A stretch of 49,237 nucleotides of DNA from Clostridia bacterium. Its GTDB lineage: Bacteria > Bacillota > Clostridia > Oscillospirales > Acutalibacteraceae. Position numbers and translations under genes: made by a program. Of the stretch, positions 1 through 8,443 are shown in pieces. Numbering within the stretch: the first letter of the stretch is position 1; every line of letters begins with the position of its first letter. Location of the stretch: NCBI GenBank assembly GCA_017472225.1, contig JAFUQS010000106.1:1-49237 (forward strand), given 5' to 3'. Below the pieces are notes generated by a model. The model worked only from the letters and a program-made list of their open reading frames with translations, was not told the origin of the DNA and ran no database searches.

Positions 1-17
1 AGCTTTCGTTTCTCCAA
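1..17 (-). CDS. Start of a second MEKRKL-type membrane protein (partial)
   Basis: Only the first five codons and part of the sixth are inside the window. A TTG start at 17 follows an AGGAGG site by about nine bases and gives M-E-K-R-K-(L). The 16 bases after the first base of the start codon are identical to the beginning of the next gene upstream (80-622), so this is probably a tandem paralog of that membrane protein and the next member of the same sigma-factor operon. Function unknown; the rest lies outside the window. Confidence 0.5.
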
Positions 18-79
18 TTTTCTCCACCTCCTTATTTCTGACCCGTTTCATCCTCTGCTTTCTGAATTTTACTGAGCGT

Positions 80-622
80 TCAACTCAATTCTGTTTTTTG
101 TTTAATTGAATTTATAATTTTTTCAGCTTCTTCAACGCTGCATTCATCTATCGAGTAGCTATAAGAGTTAGCACCCAACAGGTATGTAACAAAGGAACAG
201 TCAGGCTCATAAAAATGAAGAACATATACTCCGTCAACTATATGGTCCTTCACTCCGTGAAAATACTTACTTACTTTCGGTTTTGAGTTCATTTTTTTCA
301 TCTTTTCCACATCATCACGCACCGCAGAAGCAACAGTTACATCGAACTCCTTTATATACACCTGAAACACAGCAACCGCAGTTCCGTCTTCCAATATTTG
401 AGTGTATTCAAGAGTTATCTCGTTCCCTTCGTCGAAGAAAATCTGAGGTAATACCGGGTCATATATTCCGGTTTCATTCAGAATATTCAAAAGCTCTCCG
501 GGGGTGATTATTTCCTTTTCGTCATTGTTTTTGTTCACAACATAAGCACCGATGCAGCCTGCAAGAACAACAACCGCCGCAACCACCGCCGCTATTATGA
601 TTTTAAGCTTTCGTTTCTCCAT
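80..622 (-). CDS. Hypothetical single-pass membrane protein in sigma-factor operon
   Basis: 180 residues. A short basic N-terminus is followed by one membrane segment (about 8-28, rich in A, V and I) and then an acidic, presumably extracytoplasmic domain with aromatic and beta-like patterns. No family recognised. It starts three bases after the stop of the 626-1096 gene, so the two are surely co-transcribed and likely translationally coupled. The position behind a sigma factor suggests a sensor or target of that sigma system, but this is inference. After its TGA stop the frame stays open for 15 more codons to a TAA, hinting that the present stop shortened an ancestral C-terminus. Confidence 0.7.
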   Translation of the reverse strand: MEKRKLKIIIAAVVAAVVVLAGCIGAYVVNKNNDEKEIITPGELLNILNETGIYDPVLPQIFFDEGNEITLEYTQILEDGTAVAVFQVYIKEFDVTVASAVRDDVEKMKKMNSKPKVSKYFHGVKDHIVDGVYVLHFYEPDCSFVTYLLGANSYSYSIDECSVEEAEKIINSIKQKTELS

Positions 623-625
623 TTC

Positions 626-1096
626 TTATTCACTTTCCGATGTCTGCACTGAGCTTGAATCGTCCTGCTGTGGCTCGGTGCTTGTCATTTTTGAAATTTC
701 TTCCTGAGCTGCCGAAAATTTACCAAAGTCTATTGTGAAATAATCCTGACAGAATTCAACCATACCATCAGGAACATCAATATCCTTATGATTTGCACAA
801 ACAAAAATAGTCATGGTGGCAAGCATTGCAACAACTGCGGCAATGTAAACAATTGTCCTTCTGCCGAATTTCTGATTTTCTGAAGAATGAATATCAATCA
901 CATTTGCAGAATTCTTCTCCTCATCCTTAAGATGGTCGAATTTGCCGTCAAGGGCATCAAGGCACAAGTCAATAAGCTCAAGGTCCATTTCTTCGGGAGA
1001 TTTATCCATTTCCTCCTGCATTATTGCTTCAATTTCCTCTGTGGTAAATTCAAAATACCTTGTGTTAAGAAATTTTTTAAAAGCTTCTCTATCCAT
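626..1096 (-). CDS. Putative anti-sigma-type single-pass membrane protein
   Basis: 156 residues: an acidic, helical cytoplasmic N-terminal part of about 78 residues, a single membrane segment around 80-100, and a short outer tail ending in a Ser/Thr/Glu-rich stretch. The layout and the position directly after a sigma factor gene (56-base gap) resemble an anti-sigma regulator, although no zinc-binding HxxxCxxC anti-sigma motif is visible. The start is ATG behind an AGGTGA site. The call is by context, and the protein could instead be an unrelated membrane component. Confidence 0.6.
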   Translation of the reverse strand: MDREAFKKFLNTRYFEFTTEEIEAIMQEEMDKSPEEMDLELIDLCLDALDGKFDHLKDEEKNSANVIDIHSSENQKFGRRTIVYIAAVVAMLATMTIFVCANHKDIDVPDGMVEFCQDYFTIDFGKFSAAQEEISKMTSTEPQQDDSSSVQTSESE

Positions 1097-1152
1097 TTTT
1101 TTATCACCTCATTATGTTAGTTATGAAAAAAGAAAAAAGTAACACAATTTTT

Positions 1153-1701
1153 TTAAAATTTTTCTTCGGCATACTTTTTTGCTTTTTTCCATACACGGTA
1201 GCTTCTTTGTTTCACAGCAAGAACACTGACTCCCATTTTTTCTGCAATGTCACGATAAGAGAGATTATCCTCGTAATGAAGCTTAATCACCATGCGATCC
1301 TTTTCACTGAGCTGAGAAAGGAAATCCTCCTTAAAAGCATCAATAGCACTGTCATCAATATGCTTTTCAAAAATTTCCTGTTCATAATCATAGCCCACGG
1401 CAAGAACATGACTTTCTTTTTCGTCTTCTTCAATAGAGACAAGCTTTTCCTTGTTCCTTTTAATCTCAGCATAGATTTTTTTAATTATGTTATTCAAAAT
1501 ACCCATCACATACTGATCCGGCAATCTGATTTCAGTTTCGTCATTCATTTTTTCATAAAGACTTAATTTTGTCCGTGAAATTGCTTCTTCAATTTCATGA
1601 GGGTGACCGTACAATCTGTGTGCCGCCGCCCTTTGGAGTCTTTCTTCGTTTCTGCTCCAGACTATTTCAAACTCTTCATTGAGCTGATCTTTTGTTTTCA
1701 C
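1153..1701 (-). CDS. RNA polymerase sigma factor, sigma-70/ECF type
   Basis: 182 residues. The C-terminal third carries a clear sigma region 4 helix-turn-helix (S-x-R-D-I-A-E-K-M-G-V-S, then K-Q-R-S-Y-R recognition helix). The N-terminal half would hold region 2, with W-S-R-N-E-E-R-L and P-D-Q-Y-V segments. The length is typical of ECF factors. Translation starts at GTG behind GGAAGGGG. First gene of a minus-strand operon with two to three membrane proteins, which suggests membrane-controlled transcription of a small regulon. The target promoters cannot be told from this window. Confidence 0.85.
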   Translation of the reverse strand: MKTKDQLNEEFEIVWSRNEERLQRAAAHRLYGHPHEIEEAISRTKLSLYEKMNDETEIRLPDQYVMGILNNIIKKIYAEIKRNKEKLVSIEEDEKESHVLAVGYDYEQEIFEKHIDDSAIDAFKEDFLSQLSEKDRMVIKLHYEDNLSYRDIAEKMGVSVLAVKQRSYRVWKKAKKYAEEKF

Positions 1702-1735
1702 GAGACCCCTTCCTTTCTTTTCGGATACATGCTAT

Positions 1736-1765
1736 ATAATATCACCTATGAAAGAAAAATGTCAA
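1736..1765 (-). promoter_or_regulatory. Promoter of the left sigma-factor operon
   Basis: On the minus strand TTGACA (1760-1765) is followed after 18 bases by TATTAT (736-741 of this kilobase, i.e. 1736-1741), about 35 bases before the GTG start of the sigma gene. This looks like an ordinary housekeeping promoter, so the sigma factor may not depend only on itself. Confidence 0.5.
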
Positions 1766-1801
1766 TATTTGGAATAAAATTGGTTTCAGGCACAAAAAAC
1801 A

Positions 1802-1832
1802 GCAGGTATTTTCAAAAGCTGAAAACACCTGC
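1802..1832 (-). terminator. Terminator of the GH51 gene
   Basis: Imperfect inverted repeat GCAGGT...ACCTGC with a long A/T inner stem. On the minus strand it is followed by a T-rich run (TGTTTTTTG), 12 bases beyond the GH51 stop codon. Confidence 0.7.
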
Positions 1833-1843
1833 CGGATATTATT

Positions 1844-4576
1844 TTATTTTGAAATTCTGATTACTGTTGCCGAATACTGCGGTACGGTATAGTTAAACTT
1901 ATCAGAAACACCGTTAACAGTAAATTCTTCCATTTTGCAATCCTCTTCAGCGCCGAGAATATTGTCATTATCAAGGCTGTCACCTGCAACCTGATATACC
2001 GTTGCTGTGGAGTCGATGGTATCCATACCCTTAAGGTCAACTGCAAAGGTTCTGTCAGAGCCTGTTACATTAACGAGCTTGATAATCGTGTCGCCTGATT
2101 CATCAGTTGAAACAACCTGATAAGCCTGTGCATTACATTCTGATTCTGCAACATAACTGAACTGCTGAACACCGTCAATATAGCCTTCAATAGTATAGCC
2201 GTCAACAACAATTTTAATTTCATAGGTCACACCCTCTTCAACAGTAAAGTCTGAAAGTGTGCCGTTGATAAGACCTGTCTTGACACCGTTTTCAACTCTC
2301 TGAAGTCCGGACTGAGTGTTGTCCCAACCGCCGATATTCCAGAAGAACATATTGTTTTCGTCCTGAATAAGGAAGGGAACATAGAAGCCCTCTGCACCGT
2401 TAAGCTTTGTTGCTTCAAAGGTATAGGTATAATTTGACCAATCTTCATTGCCGTAAACTGCCGAAGCACCGTAATTGTGATAAGGAATTTCTGTTGCCTT
2501 CTGTGTCAGCTTGCCGTCGCTGATTTTCCAGTCGCCGTCACTGATTTCAAGCCAATTCCACCAGAAGTTGGGAATTGTGAATTTATCTTCTGCAAGAACC
2601 TTGCCTGTTTCGTTGTCAACAACCTTCAGATTATCGAACTCGGCTGATGTGTACCATGTGCCGAGACCAACCTTACCGGTAAGGTCCTGAGGAGGAATTT
2701 CAGCACCTGTGAGTTCAGATTCAAGAAGTGCCGTACCTGCATTTGTTGAGAAAAGCTTTTGCATATAGTAGCTGATTGATCCTGTGGAAAGGTGATTGTT
2801 GAACCAGATAAGATTCGGTGACCAATGAGTTGCGGTAAGATTGCCGAAAAGAGGAGCATATGCTGCCATTTTAACAATATCACCGTTTCTTTCAAGACCT
2901 GTCATATATGCTGCTTCAGCAAGAGCTGATTCGAGCCTGTTTGACTTTGCGGCATATTCACCAAGGAAAACCTGAATTGCACCGCCATAGAAGGTATCGA
3001 GCATATGCTCTGTGTCTCTTGCATAGTTTTCTTCATCATAATGGTCCACATTTTTAAGGAACCAGGAGGGATCGTTGTAGTAGTGCTGATCAGTTGCACC
3101 TGCAAACTCATCAATTGTAAGTCCGTTCTCGTCGATATAATCCTTTGCATTTACATAGGAATTATAGTAGTTTCCGCTGTGAGTAGCGTCTGCTGCACCT
3201 GTTGAATAGATAAGCTCAATTCCTTCATAGAGCTCCGGATTCTTTGCTTTTTCTTCAAGGAATCTTTCAAGGAATGCTTCATATCTTTCAAAGTAGTCCT
3301 CGCCCTCATTTTCATTACCGATGCAGATATACTTAAGCTCAAAGGGCTCAGCGTGACCGAGAGAAGCTCTTACCTTACCCCAGGTGGTAGTTTCATCGCC
3401 ACGGCAGAATTCAACAAGGTCAACCATATCCTGAAGATACTGTTCAAATTCTTCCGTATACATATCAACGGGTCCCTTACCTCTCATCTGGCAATGAAGT
3501 CCGCAGTTGATAACAGGCACACCGATTGCACCAAGATCCTCGGCAAGCTGGAAATATTCAAAGAAGCCAAGGCCGTAGCTCATATAGCAAGGAAGCGGAT
3601 CTTCTGTTACATCAAGAGCTGTCCAGATGTTTGTGCCATAGCTACGGGCAGCAACATCACCGTATTTGCCTCCGAATTCAAGAGGAAGTCCGTCTTCACC
3701 CACACCGATGGAATCCTTCCAGTCATATGCAGTTTCTGCATCCCAGCCTTCAATAACACAACCGCCGGGGAAACGAAGGAACTTGGGCTCAAGGTCTGCA
3801 AGCTTCTCAGCAAGGTCAATTCTCATACCGTGGCCCTTATATGTATCGGGGAAAAGAGATACCATGTCAAAGCCTGCCTTGCCGTTATCAATGGTAAGGC
3901 GGAGAAAAACATTCTGTGTTGCGGTAACATCTGAAACAAGTGTCAGCTCGTACTGTGCCCACTCACCTGTGATGCTGTCAATTGTGCCTGTTGCAGCAAC
4001 CTCACCGTCTGCAACAAGGTTAACCGTAACTGCACCGCTGTAGCCGTCAAGTCCTTTTGCATAAACAGAGAAATAATAGTTTGCACCCTTTTCAATTGCC
4101 ATACCTTCAAGGAAGCCCTTGTTCTGCACACCAGCAGGAGCTCCGCTTGTGTTTTCAATCACAAGATAATTTGTGTTGTTGGCATTGAGTCCGCCCACAG
4201 TGTCATTTTTCATAACACTGTATTCTGCAGAGCCGACTCCGCTCCAGCCGTGAAGCTCATCGCCTGCAGCAAGCTCTCCGTATTCAAAGGAACGGTTGAT
4301 AACCTTTTCCGCATAAAGACCGCCGTCAGCGGCAAAGTTGATGTCTTCAAAGAAGATACCGAAAAGAAGCTCACTGATGTCATGAACCTCATTTGCAGCA
4401 TCAATTGAAAGCTGATAATCGGAATTAGCCACATCATAAGCTGTAACCGTGTTTTCTTCTCCTCTTGTAATACTGTCAACAGCCTCATCACCGCCACAGG
4501 TGATACCGAGGGAAACAAGGAATGACATTATCACTGCAAGAACCTTTTTGTAAAATGCTGAAATTTTCTGTTGCAT
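1844..4576 (-). CDS. Secreted multidomain alpha-L-arabinofuranosidase, GH51
   Basis: 910 residues. Removes terminal arabinofuranosyl units from arabinan or arabinoxylan outside the cell. An N-terminal hydrophobic signal covers about residues 8-27. The GH51 entry motif (F-G-I-F-F-E-D-I-N) is at 72-80, and a carbohydrate-binding-like beta domain is inserted at about 95-240. The catalytic barrel holds G-N-E with acid/base E422 and F-L-G-E-Y with nucleophile E540. A LamG/CBM66-like domain (about 640-790) splits the barrel from the terminal beta domain (about 790-910), which makes the protein much longer than the usual 500-residue GH51. It stands alone between its own promoter and terminator. Family and catalytic residues are clear; substrate preference is inferred. 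Confidence 0.9.
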   Translation of the reverse strand: MQQKISAFYKKVLAVIMSFLVSLGITCGGDEAVDSITRGEENTVTAYDVANSDYQLSIDAANEVHDISELLFGIFFEDINFAADGGLYAEKVINRSFEYGELAAGDELHGWSGVGSAEYSVMKNDTVGGLNANNTNYLVIENTSGAPAGVQNKGFLEGMAIEKGANYYFSVYAKGLDGYSGAVTVNLVADGEVAATGTIDSITGEWAQYELTLVSDVTATQNVFLRLTIDNGKAGFDMVSLFPDTYKGHGMRIDLAEKLADLEPKFLRFPGGCVIEGWDAETAYDWKDSIGVGEDGLPLEFGGKYGDVAARSYGTNIWTALDVTEDPLPCYMSYGLGFFEYFQLAEDLGAIGVPVINCGLHCQMRGKGPVDMYTEEFEQYLQDMVDLVEFCRGDETTTWGKVRASLGHAEPFELKYICIGNENEGEDYFERYEAFLERFLEEKAKNPELYEGIELIYSTGAADATHSGNYYNSYVNAKDYIDENGLTIDEFAGATDQHYYNDPSWFLKNVDHYDEENYARDTEHMLDTFYGGAIQVFLGEYAAKSNRLESALAEAAYMTGLERNGDIVKMAAYAPLFGNLTATHWSPNLIWFNNHLSTGSISYYMQKLFSTNAGTALLESELTGAEIPPQDLTGKVGLGTWYTSAEFDNLKVVDNETGKVLAEDKFTIPNFWWNWLEISDGDWKISDGKLTQKATEIPYHNYGASAVYGNEDWSNYTYTFEATKLNGAEGFYVPFLIQDENNMFFWNIGGWDNTQSGLQRVENGVKTGLINGTLSDFTVEEGVTYEIKIVVDGYTIEGYIDGVQQFSYVAESECNAQAYQVVSTDESGDTIIKLVNVTGSDRTFAVDLKGMDTIDSTATVYQVAGDSLDNDNILGAEEDCKMEEFTVNGVSDKFNYTVPQYSATVIRISK

Positions 4577-4608
4577 AATACTTCCTCCGTAACTTTATAA
4601 TCACATAT

Positions 4609-4637
4609 ATGATACAAAAATAATTCTTTTTTGTCAA
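4609..4637 (-). promoter_or_regulatory. Promoter of GH51
   Basis: On the minus strand TTGACA (4632-4637), 17-base spacer, TATCAT (4609-4614), then an ACGGAGG ribosome site before the ATG at 4576. Confidence 0.55.
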
Positions 4638-4670
4638 TCATAATCTTTACTCCTTTTCCACATTTTATCA

Positions 4671-4699
4671 TTGACATTGAACCTTCTTTGTACTAAAAT
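4671..4699 (+). promoter_or_regulatory. Promoter of the nicotinamidase/nadE pair
   Basis: TTGACA (4671-4676), 17-base spacer, TAAAAT (4694-4699). A second possible -10, TATAAT, is at 4710-4715, closer to the ATG at 4738. Confidence 0.5.
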
Positions 4700-4737
4700 T
4701 TAGGTATACTATAATAATAGGTAAATAAGGTGATTAA

Positions 4738-5250
4738 ATGAAAGTATTGATTGTTGTTGATATGCAAAATGACTTCATTGACGGTGCCCTCGGCACAAAT
4801 GAAGCGGTTAAGATTGTACCTTTTGTGAAAGAAAAAATCGGGCTTTACCGCAAGAACGGTGACACGGTAATTTTCACAAGAGATACCCACGAAGAAAACT
4901 ATATGGATACTGTGGAAGGCAAAAATCTCCCCGTGCCCCATTGCATCAGAAACACCGAAGGCCGGGAAATCAGCAAGGAGCTTGACACCGGGGACTGCAA
5001 AATCATCGATAAGCCCACCTTTGGCTCAACAGAGCTTGCAGAGTATCTTAAAAGCCTTACCGATATTGAAGAAATTGAGCTTATCGGACTTTGCACCGAC
5101 ATCTGCGTTATTTCAAACACACTTCTCATTAAGGCAGCTATGCCCGAAACAAAAATCTGTGTTGACAGCAGCTGCTGTGCGGGTGTAACTCCGGAAAGTC
5201 ACGAAAATGCACTTAATGCTATGAAAATGTGCCATATTGAAATAAAATAA
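4738..5250 (+). CDS. pncA: Nicotinamidase-like isochorismatase-fold hydrolase
   Basis: 170 residues, cytoplasmic. Expected to hydrolyse nicotinamide to nicotinate and ammonia in NAD salvage. The cysteine hydrolase triad is visible as D9 (V-V-D-M-Q-N-D-F), K92 (D-K-P-T-F-G-S) and C123 (C-T-D-I-C). D49, H51 and H68 are candidates for the metal site of PncA enzymes. The start follows an AAGGTG site. nadE begins 12 bases downstream, which supports a role in NAD recycling over other isochorismatase-like hydrolases. The family call is firm; the exact substrate rests on motifs and the neighbour. Confidence 0.8.
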   Translation: MKVLIVVDMQNDFIDGALGTNEAVKIVPFVKEKIGLYRKNGDTVIFTRDTHEENYMDTVEGKNLPVPHCIRNTEGREISKELDTGDCKIIDKPTFGSTELAEYLKSLTDIEEIELIGLCTDICVISNTLLIKAAMPETKICVDSSCCAGVTPESHENALNAMKMCHIEIK

Positions 5251-5262
5251 GAGGGTGAAAAA

Positions 5263-5997
5263 ATGAATTTCAACGTTGAAAAGGTCACAAAAGACCTTAT
5301 TGAATGGATAAGAGACTTCTTCCGGGAAAACGGAAAGGGCTGCAAGGCTGTTATCGGAATTTCCGGCGGCAAGGACAGCTCTGTTGTGGCTGCGCTTTGT
5401 GTGGAAGCTCTCGGCAAAGAAAATGTTTTCGGTGTGCTTATGCCTAACGGCGAGCAAAGTGACATTGATGTTTCAAAGGCTCTGTGCGAATATCTTGACA
5501 TTGACAATGTGACCATCAACATTGAAAGCTGCTTCAATGGTCTTGTGAGCGAAATTGAAAGCAAAATGGATTTTTCCAACCTTGCAAGGGTCAATCTTCC
5601 GCCACGGCTTCGTATGTCAACGGTTTATGCCGTATCCCAATGTGTAAACGGCAGAGTTGCCAACACCTGTAACCTTTCAGAGGATTGGGTCGGCTACTCA
5701 ACAAGATACGGTGACAGCGTCGGTGACTTCAGTCCCCTTTCCAACCTTACGGTGCAGGAGGTTAAGGAAATCGGCAGATATCTGGGACTTCCGTCAATTT
5801 TCGTTGACAAGGTACCGAGTGACGGACTTTGCGGAAAAACCGATGAGGATAACCTCGGCTTTACCTATGCTGTGCTTGATAAATATATCAGAACAGGCAT
5901 TTGCGAAGACGAAAAAACAAAGGAGCTTATTGACAGAAAGCACAAAGCAAACCTGTTCAAGCTTCAGCTTATGCCAAGCTTTCCTTATAAACCATAA
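5263..5997 (+). CDS. nadE: Ammonia-dependent NAD synthetase
   Basis: 244 residues, cytoplasmic. Converts nicotinate adenine dinucleotide to NAD with ATP and ammonia. The N-type PPi loop G-I-S-G-G-K-D-S-S lies at 32-40, and the synthetase motifs N-L-S-E-D-W-V-G-Y and P-S-D-G-L-C-G-K-T-D-E-D follow. It has no N-terminal glutaminase domain, so it uses free ammonia, which the upstream nicotinamidase releases. It is in the same transcript as that gene and ends at a strong hairpin. Confidence 0.93.
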   Translation: MNFNVEKVTKDLIEWIRDFFRENGKGCKAVIGISGGKDSSVVAALCVEALGKENVFGVLMPNGEQSDIDVSKALCEYLDIDNVTINIESCFNGLVSEIESKMDFSNLARVNLPPRLRMSTVYAVSQCVNGRVANTCNLSEDWVGYSTRYGDSVGDFSPLSNLTVQEVKEIGRYLGLPSIFVDKVPSDGLCGKTDEDNLGFTYAVLDKYIRTGICEDEKTKELIDRKHKANLFKLQLMPSFPYKP

Positions 5998-6013
5998 AAA
6001 GAGATGTAAAAAA

Positions 6014-6049
6014 ATGAGCTGTAAAAAACTTGCGTTTTTTACAGCTCAT
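6014..6049. terminator. Bidirectional terminator between nadE and a convergent gene
   Basis: Perfect 16-bp stem with a four-base loop (arm ATGAGCTGTAAAAAAC). The runs of A and T inside the arms let it work on both strands. The same arm sequence recurs in the terminator at 24833. Confidence 0.85.
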
Positions 6050-6058
6050 TATTATATT

Positions 6059-6559
6059 TTATTTAAATTCGGGAGTCTGCTTCATTTTGCTGAATTTCTG
6101 TCCCCAGGCATTTGCCCAGCTTTCACAGTAAACTGCTGAGTAGGGAACATTATTCTTCTTTCTGTAAGAAGCAAAGCAGTTGCACCAGATAACCGAGGGA
6201 AGTGCAATCACAAGCCAATAAAGAGGACCGAGAAGAAGGCACTGCCATGTGTGGCCGTATTCGTGAATTCTTGTGTTATAGGTCCATTTCTTATTCTTGT
6301 GCTGGTCCTTCATGAAGATGAAAAGACCGAGTGAAAGTCCGCCTGCATTCCAGGGGATATACACAATTTTTGCATAGCCGAAATGCTGCCAACGGTAACC
6401 TTTGATTTTTGTGCAGATAAGAAATACTATTCCGCCGACAAGGTTAACTGTAAGACCCCATGTCCACTGAACAAGATAGAAAAGGAAATCTGCAAGAGAG
6501 GTTTTCCAGCTTTTCTTTTTCTTAATCGGTTCTTTCTGAGTGATGTCAATTTCTGTCAT
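6059..6559 (-). CDS. Small membrane protein with HEYGH motif
   Basis: 166 residues from the ATG at 6559, which sits eight bases after AAAGGAG. An upstream in-frame ATG at 6580 overlaps the preceding stop codon and has no ribosome site. Two to three hydrophobic segments: about 28-50, 70-85 and a C-terminal pair around L-L-L-G-P-L-Y-W-L-V. Between them lies H-E-Y-G-H-T-W-Q, an HExxH-like motif as in zinc peptidases, but this alone does not prove peptidase activity. It follows a GPH transporter gene almost directly and is probably co-expressed with it. Function not known. Confidence 0.65.
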   Translation of the reverse strand: MTEIDITQKEPIKKKKSWKTSLADFLFYLVQWTWGLTVNLVGGIVFLICTKIKGYRWQHFGYAKIVYIPWNAGGLSLGLFIFMKDQHKNKKWTYNTRIHEYGHTWQCLLLGPLYWLVIALPSVIWCNCFASYRKKNNVPYSAVYCESWANAWGQKFSKMKQTPEFK

Positions 6560-6572
6560 AATTATTTCTCCT

Positions 6573-8297
6573 TTATTCATCTTCGCTCACGGCTGCTTTT
6601 ACCTGTTCAAGAGCTTCTTTCTCAGCCTTCTTACCTTCCTTTGAGGTTCTGATTTTCTTCATTTCCTCCTCGATTTCAATAAGAATCTGATATTCACCGT
6701 TTTCATTAAGCTCAATGGCATGAGCCTGTGCGCTGTCGTTATCTCTACCAAGCCAGGTGTTTTCGTACTTCTGACCGGAAATCTTTTCCATAATTCTGAT
6801 TTCTTCATCACTGAGAGCAACTGAGCCGTACTTATGCTTGGTTGCAATAGCCGCACGGATAAGAGTATGCTCCTTCTTGGTCATTTTGAAGGTATGAAGA
6901 AGCACCAAGGAAATAAGAGTAAAGACAATAGGTGCAAAGGTGATGCATATTCTTACGCCGAGAAGCGCACTGTCAGACTGATGGAAGCCGGGGTCAACAG
7001 CAAGCTTTTCCTGAAGCTCATCACCTACAACAAGACCGAAGCCGCCGAGAATAAACATAACAACGGAGCTCATAACACCCGAAACTGTCTTTTTGATGAA
7101 GGTGTTGAAGGTACCGATAACGCCCTCACGTCTTCTGCCTGTGATAAGCTCGTCAACGTCTGAAATATCGGGAAGGATGTTTGTTGCAACATAGCCGAGA
7201 CCGGACTTACCGAAGGGATAAAGAACAGCGGTGGCCATAAGAATGATTTTCCAGATAATTGCTCCCTCGTTTTCTGCTGTGGGATTCATAAACAGACACA
7301 CAACAAAGCCCGCAAGCATAAGAGGTGTTACTATGGCACCGCACTTTTTCTTGCCGAACTTTATTGTAAGAGCGTAGTTAAGCGGGAAGGATGCAGCTTC
7401 AAATGCACCTGCAACAGTTGTGAAAAGTGTATACCATGAGGGAAGCTTTGCAACATATTCAATATAATAGATAAGTGTTGTGGTATAGAAATAGTTTGCT
7501 ATGTTATAGCAAAGGCTCATGAAGAAATATTCTCTGAATGACTTGTTTTTCACAACATAAGCATATTCCTTCAGAAGGAACTTAAGATCAAACTTTTCAA
7601 CCTGAAGGTCAAGAGAGGGCTTTTCTCTTGTTCTCTTGAAGGTAATGTAAAGGCATATTCCGTAAACCACGGCAAGAACTATACCTGATATAAGCATAGG
7701 CTTCTGAGCACCCGCCTGAGGTGTACCGAATCCGAAGCAACCGAGAATTGCCGAAACAAGGAAGAACGAAGGGAACATACCGAAGGAATTGAAAATGTAG
7801 CCTACGGAATTATACTGAATACGCAAATCATAGTCGGGAGCAAGCTCAGGGAGCATTGCAACATGAGGTATATCTATTATTGTATATGCAGTTTTATAAA
7901 GCATATAGGCAATTGTGAAATAAATGAAGGTTTTGACAGGCTCTGTTCTTCCGTCAAAGCCATAGCCGTTCCACATCATAACAAATGAGAGGCACAAAAG
8001 TGGCATACCCCAGAGTATGTAGCGTCTGTGCTTACCGTATTTTGAACGGGTTCTGTCAGTGATAACACCCATGATAGGGTCAGTGATTGCGTCCCACACA
8101 ACGGCGATGGTGGTTACAAGACCTGCCCATTCGAGGGGAAGATTTACAACGTCGGTGAGGAACTTCATATAGTAAAGACTTACAACATAACCTGCACCTG
8201 AGGTTGTGATGTTTGCACTGCTGTAGTTCATCATCGGGATAACATCATTTTTGAAGGTACCCTTAACGCCCAACAGCTTAAGGATTTTTTGTTCCAT
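6573..8297 (-). CDS. GPH-family sugar:cation symporter
   Basis: About 574 residues with some 12 membrane segments. The glycoside-pentoside-hexuronide family signature is seen in the early loop (W-D-A-I-T-D-P-I-M-G-V-I-T-D-R-T-R-S-K-Y-G) and in conserved charged segments after TM2. It would import a glycoside or pentose with Na+ or H+. A cytoplasmic, charged C-terminal tail of about 90 residues is longer than in minimal members. I chose the ATG at 8297, eight bases after AAAGGAG, over the GTG at 8306 that abuts the ribosome site. The neighbouring GH51 suggests arabinosides, but no regulator is adjacent. Confidence 0.88.
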   Translation of the reverse strand: MEQKILKLLGVKGTFKNDVIPMMNYSSANITTSGAGYVVSLYYMKFLTDVVNLPLEWAGLVTTIAVVWDAITDPIMGVITDRTRSKYGKHRRYILWGMPLLCLSFVMMWNGYGFDGRTEPVKTFIYFTIAYMLYKTAYTIIDIPHVAMLPELAPDYDLRIQYNSVGYIFNSFGMFPSFFLVSAILGCFGFGTPQAGAQKPMLISGIVLAVVYGICLYITFKRTREKPSLDLQVEKFDLKFLLKEYAYVVKNKSFREYFFMSLCYNIANYFYTTTLIYYIEYVAKLPSWYTLFTTVAGAFEAASFPLNYALTIKFGKKKCGAIVTPLMLAGFVVCLFMNPTAENEGAIIWKIILMATAVLYPFGKSGLGYVATNILPDISDVDELITGRRREGVIGTFNTFIKKTVSGVMSSVVMFILGGFGLVVGDELQEKLAVDPGFHQSDSALLGVRICITFAPIVFTLISLVLLHTFKMTKKEHTLIRAAIATKHKYGSVALSDEEIRIMEKISGQKYENTWLGRDNDSAQAHAIELNENGEYQILIEIEEEMKKIRTSKEGKKAEKEALEQVKAAVSEDE

Positions 8298-8443
8298 TTT
8301 ATCCACTCCTTTTCATTATATATACTTTATCATGCAAAAGTAATAAAGTCAAGGCAAAGAAAACAAATGAATAATTTTTTATGTTGATTTATTACCTTCT
8401 TCGTGGTATTCTTATATATATTATAATGAAAAGGAGAAAACCC

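Noticed and set aside
3353-3934. 193-codon plus-strand frame within the GH51 gene
   Set aside because: It is an antisense frame produced by biased codon use in a clear GH51 gene.
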